DNA of 64,000 nt, taken from assembly GCA_039026235.1 (NCBI GenBank), contig JBCCMQ010000001.1, positions 186,001-250,000 on the forward strand, read 5' to 3'. Shown here one piece after another: positions 61,157-64,000 of the stretch. The notes beneath the pieces were generated by a model, which saw only the letters and a list, made by a program, of their open reading frames with translations, had not been told where the DNA came from and searched no databases. The translations under genes were made by a program, and so were the position numbers. The first letter of the stretch is position 1, and every line of letters starts with the position of its first letter. This DNA is from JBCCMQ01 sp039026235. GTDB taxonomy: Bacteria > Pseudomonadota > Alphaproteobacteria > Rhodobacterales > Rhodobacteraceae.

Positions 61157-62722
61157 ATGACAACTCTCAGACTTTTCCCTGCTACCGTGATCTCATTGAT
61201 GTCCGCCACTGCGGCTTTTGCGCAGGATCAGGGCGCCAAGAATGTGATCCTCATGGTGTCCGACGGAATAGGTTTCAATGGTTGGCTTGCGGCCGATTAC
61301 TATCAGGGTCTCGCCAATGCGCAGTCCTATCAGGTGCCTCGGCCCGATGGCACGATGCCCGTTGTACTGGGTCTGGACCACCATGCGCTGAACCTGATTG
61401 ATGGTGCAGGCAACATCCTACCTAGCGGCGCCGATCCGGCCGAGGCGGCCGGCGCTGTCGCCCAAGGCTATAATCCCGGCACGCGGTGGATGAACTTTGA
61501 TGCCACAATCCGCAACGATTTTCCGCCGGTGGGTGAACGCTACACCTCGTATACCGATAGCGCGGCCGCGGGTACGGCGCTCATGTCCGGTCGCAAGACG
61601 TCGAACGGTCGGATCAACATGGACTGGACCGGGACCGAGAACTTTAAAACCATCGCCCAGATCGCCAAGGAACAAGGCAAGGCCACCGGCTCGGTCATCT
61701 CAGTGATGATTTCCCACGCGACGGGTGCTGCAACGATTGCCCATAACGTCTCTCGCAATAACTACGTCGAGATTTTCAACGAGATGGTGAACAGCGACAT
61801 GGACGTCATCATGGGCGCCGGCCATCCCCTCTTTGACAATAGCGGCAACCCGGTCGAACCCGAAGACGAAGACGCCTATCGCTTTGTCGGTGGCTCCGAG
61901 ACCCTGACGGCACTGACCAGCGCGGATGGTCTGAACGGCTTTAGTTTCATTGATGCCAAAGCCGATTTTGAAGCCCTTGCTGACGGCGGCGACCTGCCGG
62001 CGCGTGTCATCGGTGTTGCGCAGGCGGGCTCTACCCTGCAGGCAAGCCGGGAAGACCTTGCCGCGGCGGATACGCCGTCGGGCATGGCATTCAACCCACT
62101 GACGCCGGATCTGGCAACCATGAGCCTTGGCGCGCTTAATGTGCTGAACCAGGACGAGGATGGTTTCTTCGTGATGATCGAAGGCGGCGCGGTCGACTGG
62201 ATGGGGCATGCCAACGATATGCCGCGCTTCATTGAAGAGCAGATCGACTTCAACCTGGCAGTGGATGCCGTGATCGAGTGGGTAGAAGCCAACTCCAGCT
62301 GGGACGAGACTTTGTTGATCGTCACTTCTGACCATGAATGCGGCGGCATCTGGGGAGAAGGCACATGGATAAACGGTGCCGGTGGTCCGGTTGCTGCGGA
62401 CCGAAGCGATGAGGCTGTTCTGGCTGCGCGCTTTGATCCGACCGAGGACGTGTTCAACGAATACCTGGCCGTCCAGGACCGGGGTGCGGGCAGTATGCCC
62501 GGCTATATGTTCTCATCGCGCAACCACACGAATGAGCTGGTACCGCTTTGGGCCCTTGGCGCGGGCTCCGAGCTGTTCGCGCAGTTCACGCAGACCGATC
62601 TGGGCGCGGCCAAGCTCTGGGGTACACAGTACGACTGGGGCGGAGACTATGTAGACAACACCGCCGTCTTTCACGTGATGAACGAAGCCTTCATGTCGGG
62701 TACGGTGCAGGCGACCCAGTAG
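61157..62722 (+). CDS. phoA: Alkaline phosphatase
   Basis: A 521-residue secreted phosphomonoesterase. Signal peptide 1-22. Metal-binding D36 is in MVSDGIG, the nucleophile Ser is S135 in YTDSAAAGTALMSG, and further ligands lie in EGGAVDWMGHAND, TSDHECGG and SSRNHTNE. It releases phosphate from organic esters in the periplasm. AAGGA precedes the ATG. The symbol follows the family. A weak TTTCACA-like sequence upstream is not enough to call a Pho box. Confidence 0.92.
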   Translation: MTTLRLFPATVISLMSATAAFAQDQGAKNVILMVSDGIGFNGWLAADYYQGLANAQSYQVPRPDGTMPVVLGLDHHALNLIDGAGNILPSGADPAEAAGAVAQGYNPGTRWMNFDATIRNDFPPVGERYTSYTDSAAAGTALMSGRKTSNGRINMDWTGTENFKTIAQIAKEQGKATGSVISVMISHATGAATIAHNVSRNNYVEIFNEMVNSDMDVIMGAGHPLFDNSGNPVEPEDEDAYRFVGGSETLTALTSADGLNGFSFIDAKADFEALADGGDLPARVIGVAQAGSTLQASREDLAAADTPSGMAFNPLTPDLATMSLGALNVLNQDEDGFFVMIEGGAVDWMGHANDMPRFIEEQIDFNLAVDAVIEWVEANSSWDETLLIVTSDHECGGIWGEGTWINGAGGPVAADRSDEAVLAARFDPTEDVFNEYLAVQDRGAGSMPGYMFSSRNHTNELVPLWALGAGSELFAQFTQTDLGAAKLWGTQYDWGGDYVDNTAVFHVMNEAFMSGTVQATQ

Positions 62723-62785
62723 GGGCGCCATGGGCATCCGGCATCGGACTGGCTTTGCTGGTGACCTGTAAGGCCTGATCGTAAA

Positions 62786-62817
62786 GCGGCGCATGTTGGT
62801 TTGCCGACATGCGCCGC
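62786..62817. terminator. Strong hairpin between alkaline phosphatase and LysR remnant
   Basis: GCGGCGCATGT pairs with ACATGCGCCGC, and GG/CC extends the stem inside the loop. It sits 63 bases past the phosphatase stop. No U run follows on either strand. Confidence 0.55.
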
Positions 62818-62823
62818 CAAGTC

Positions 62824-63411
62824 CTAAAGGCGGTCCGCGCTATCCCCAACAGGGAACCTCTCAAGCCACCAAGACAGCATGGGCTCGCGCAGGTTTCTGC
62901 GATGTCTCAGAACTGAAACGTCGAATGTGCGTATACCGAACGGCGGCGCGGTGGTTGAGATTGAAGCGCTGGGCATGTTCACGCACCAGCGATGCCGGTA
63001 GCGTCGCAAGAAAATCGCTGCCCGCCACGATGGACAACGCGGGCATGAAACTTGGGACCGCAAGACAGACGCGCCGGGACAGTCCCCGCTCGGCAAGACC
63101 CTCGTGGGCGATCCCCGTCAGTGTTCCGTCCGATGAGACCAGAACATGGGAGGCCGCCGTATAGGCGCCCAGTGTCATGTCAGCGCTCAGGATTGGGTGG
63201 TCCCGCCGCGCAACGGCTAGATATGTCTCGGTCCGAACATGGGTCCGGTCGCAGTCTGTACCCGGATCACGAAAAAAACCGATGGCAAGATTGAGCGCTC
63301 CTTCGGTCAAACCGCGCAGGCTTTCGGCATTCGGCATTGTACACACAGAAAACCGCATGCCCGGCGCCTCGCCCGTGATCCGCGAAAGGGCCGATGCCGT
63401 GCTGATTTACC
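62824..63411 (-). pseudogene. LysR-type regulator remnant, substrate-binding domain only
   Basis: LRGLTEGALNLAIGFFRDPG, LAVARRDHPIL, SHVLVSSDGTLTGIAHEGLA and SDFLATLPASLVREHAQRF are LysR effector-domain segments. Near 62945 the frame changes: the family ending continues as APPFGIRTFDVSVLRHRRNL and REPMLSWWLERF in another frame. The HTH is absent. Non-functional. Confidence 0.75.
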
Positions 63412-63831
63412 TCGCAGCGCAGTCAGACACCCGCTCTTGGGGCAAACTGCGTAGGAATGAGGCGCGATCAAACAACGGATGCTCTGGCAATCGGCAGAGT
63501 TGCCGGGCGTGGTCGTGTCGCTTCACGTCGAGAACTATTTCAAGCGTGTCCGGGAAATCGCACCCGACCAGGAAAAGCGCGAAGCCGCCATGCTGAGGCT
63601 GCCTGAACTGCGGGCCTTCCTTGATACGGTGCCCGACAGGGAAACTATCTCGTTGGCGACCGGTTGAAGGTGGCAGACTTCGCGGGTGCGGGCGGTTTCT
63701 CGCATGGCGCGAAAGCGGGTTTTCCCTTCGATGACTTCCCGAACATTGCCCCCAGGCTGACCGGCATTGAGGCGCTGCCTGCCTGGGCGGACACCGCGCC
63801 TCCGAACATCGGATTGCGCGAAGAGGAATGA
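63360..63831 (+). pseudogene. Glutathione S-transferase remnant
   Basis: Pieces in three frames align in order with a GST: ADAVLIYLAAQSDTRSWGK, then MLWQSAELPGVVVS (63479), then LPELRAFLDTVPD, then after a shift near 63650 GDRLKVADFAGAG and FPFDDFPNIAPRLTGIEALP, PAWADTAPP. The GST N-terminal thioredoxin half is missing, and at least two frameshifts are present. Confidence 0.65.
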
Positions 63832-63876
63832 GACATACTAATTCTAAGATTACTTCTGGCGGCAGCAGCCTTCGCG

Positions 63877-64000
63877 ATGCCTGTGTTCGTGTCTGCCGAT
63901 ACCTTTGTGCTGGTCGACATACCGGAGCGTGACGCAACCGGTGACGCGGCCAAGGCCGTGTCGCTCGAGGCCTATGTTGAGACCGTCGCCGGGGCGGTTG
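63877..64000 (+). CDS. Start of a secreted protein, cut by window edge
   Basis: The frame reads LLLAAAAFAMPVFVSADTFV, which looks like a signal peptide, and continues with DIPERDATGDAAKAVSLEAY to the window end. No ATG or GTG lies before the hydrophobic part; the first ATG in frame is 63877, and a rarer start upstream near 63838 is possible. Function unknown. Confidence 0.35.
   Translation, partial: MPVFVSADTFVLVDIPERDATGDAAKAVSLEAYVETVAGAV

Overview
This window is chromosomal DNA of an alphaproteobacterium, most likely a marine member of the Rhodobacteraceae (Roseobacter group). The evidence is high GC content, the chain aroA, cmk, rpsA, ihfB, lapA-like, trpF, trpB at the left end, a GcrA cell-cycle regulator, a rplY-pth pair, a VPLPA-CTERM protein, and many 1-bp or 4-bp stop/start overlaps. 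No rRNA, tRNA, CRISPR array or complete insertion sequence was found.

Layout. 0-10 kb: housekeeping genes (end of aroA, cmk, rpsA with a strong terminator, ihfB, lapA-like, trpF, trpB), plus a HTTM-like membrane protein facing a DCC thiol oxidoreductase. 9.7-11.4 kb: two adjacent secreted proteins with poly-aspartate tails, followed by a membrane-tethered LuxR-type regulator. 11.4-14.4 kb: DUF2237, DUF2332, pth and rplY on the minus strand. 14.7-16.2 kb: an RTX-type secreted protein. 16-31 kb: mixed metabolism and small regulators, namely msrB, an alpha-hydroxy-acid dehydrogenase, a nitroreductase/MarR pair with a clear operator, trpA, ychF, a FAD oxidoreductase with a MarR gene, HxlR with a SnoaL-like protein, a PcaB-type lyase and an NAD(P)HX epimerase. 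31.7-38.8 kb: a minus-strand operon (two flavodoxin-like genes, RraA, a TPP enzyme, DUF1622, a glutaredoxin-containing gene) whose first and last genes are broken. Next to it lie a sigma-factor remnant, an IS3-type orfA remnant and the C-terminal end of a polymorphic toxin with candidate immunity genes. 39-43 kb: an aldehyde dehydrogenase, flavoprotein hydroxylase and CalA-like SDR operon, then a dead arylamine N-acetyltransferase. 44-46.5 kb: a VPLPA-CTERM protein, a quinone oxidoreductase and a dead LysR gene. 46.6-50 kb: zur, a 43-residue membrane micro-ORF, znuC, znuB, znuA. 50.2-57.2 kb: a second metal-linked set, with a DUF3299-NicO fusion, a MacB/Lol-like ABC ATPase and permease, NikK-like and NikL-like periplasmic proteins and a second ZnuA-like protein. 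57-64 kb: a dead cupin gene, a SAP-domain protein, an SDR/HxlR pair with a palindromic operator, gcrA, alkaline phosphatase and LysR/GST remnants.

The strongest candidates for new biology are: (1) the metal-homeostasis region at 46.6-57.2 kb, where a Zur-regulated ZnuABC importer is followed by an exporter-type ABC system embedded among nickel/zinc-binding periplasmic proteins and a DUF3299-NicO fusion; (2) the twin poly-Asp proteins with a membrane-bound HTH regulator; and (3) the IS-truncated, E5-like toxin cassette. A further theme is gene decay. About ten disrupted genes lie between 31.7 and 63.8 kb and none was recognised in the first 31 kb; most are regulators, detoxification enzymes or mobile functions.
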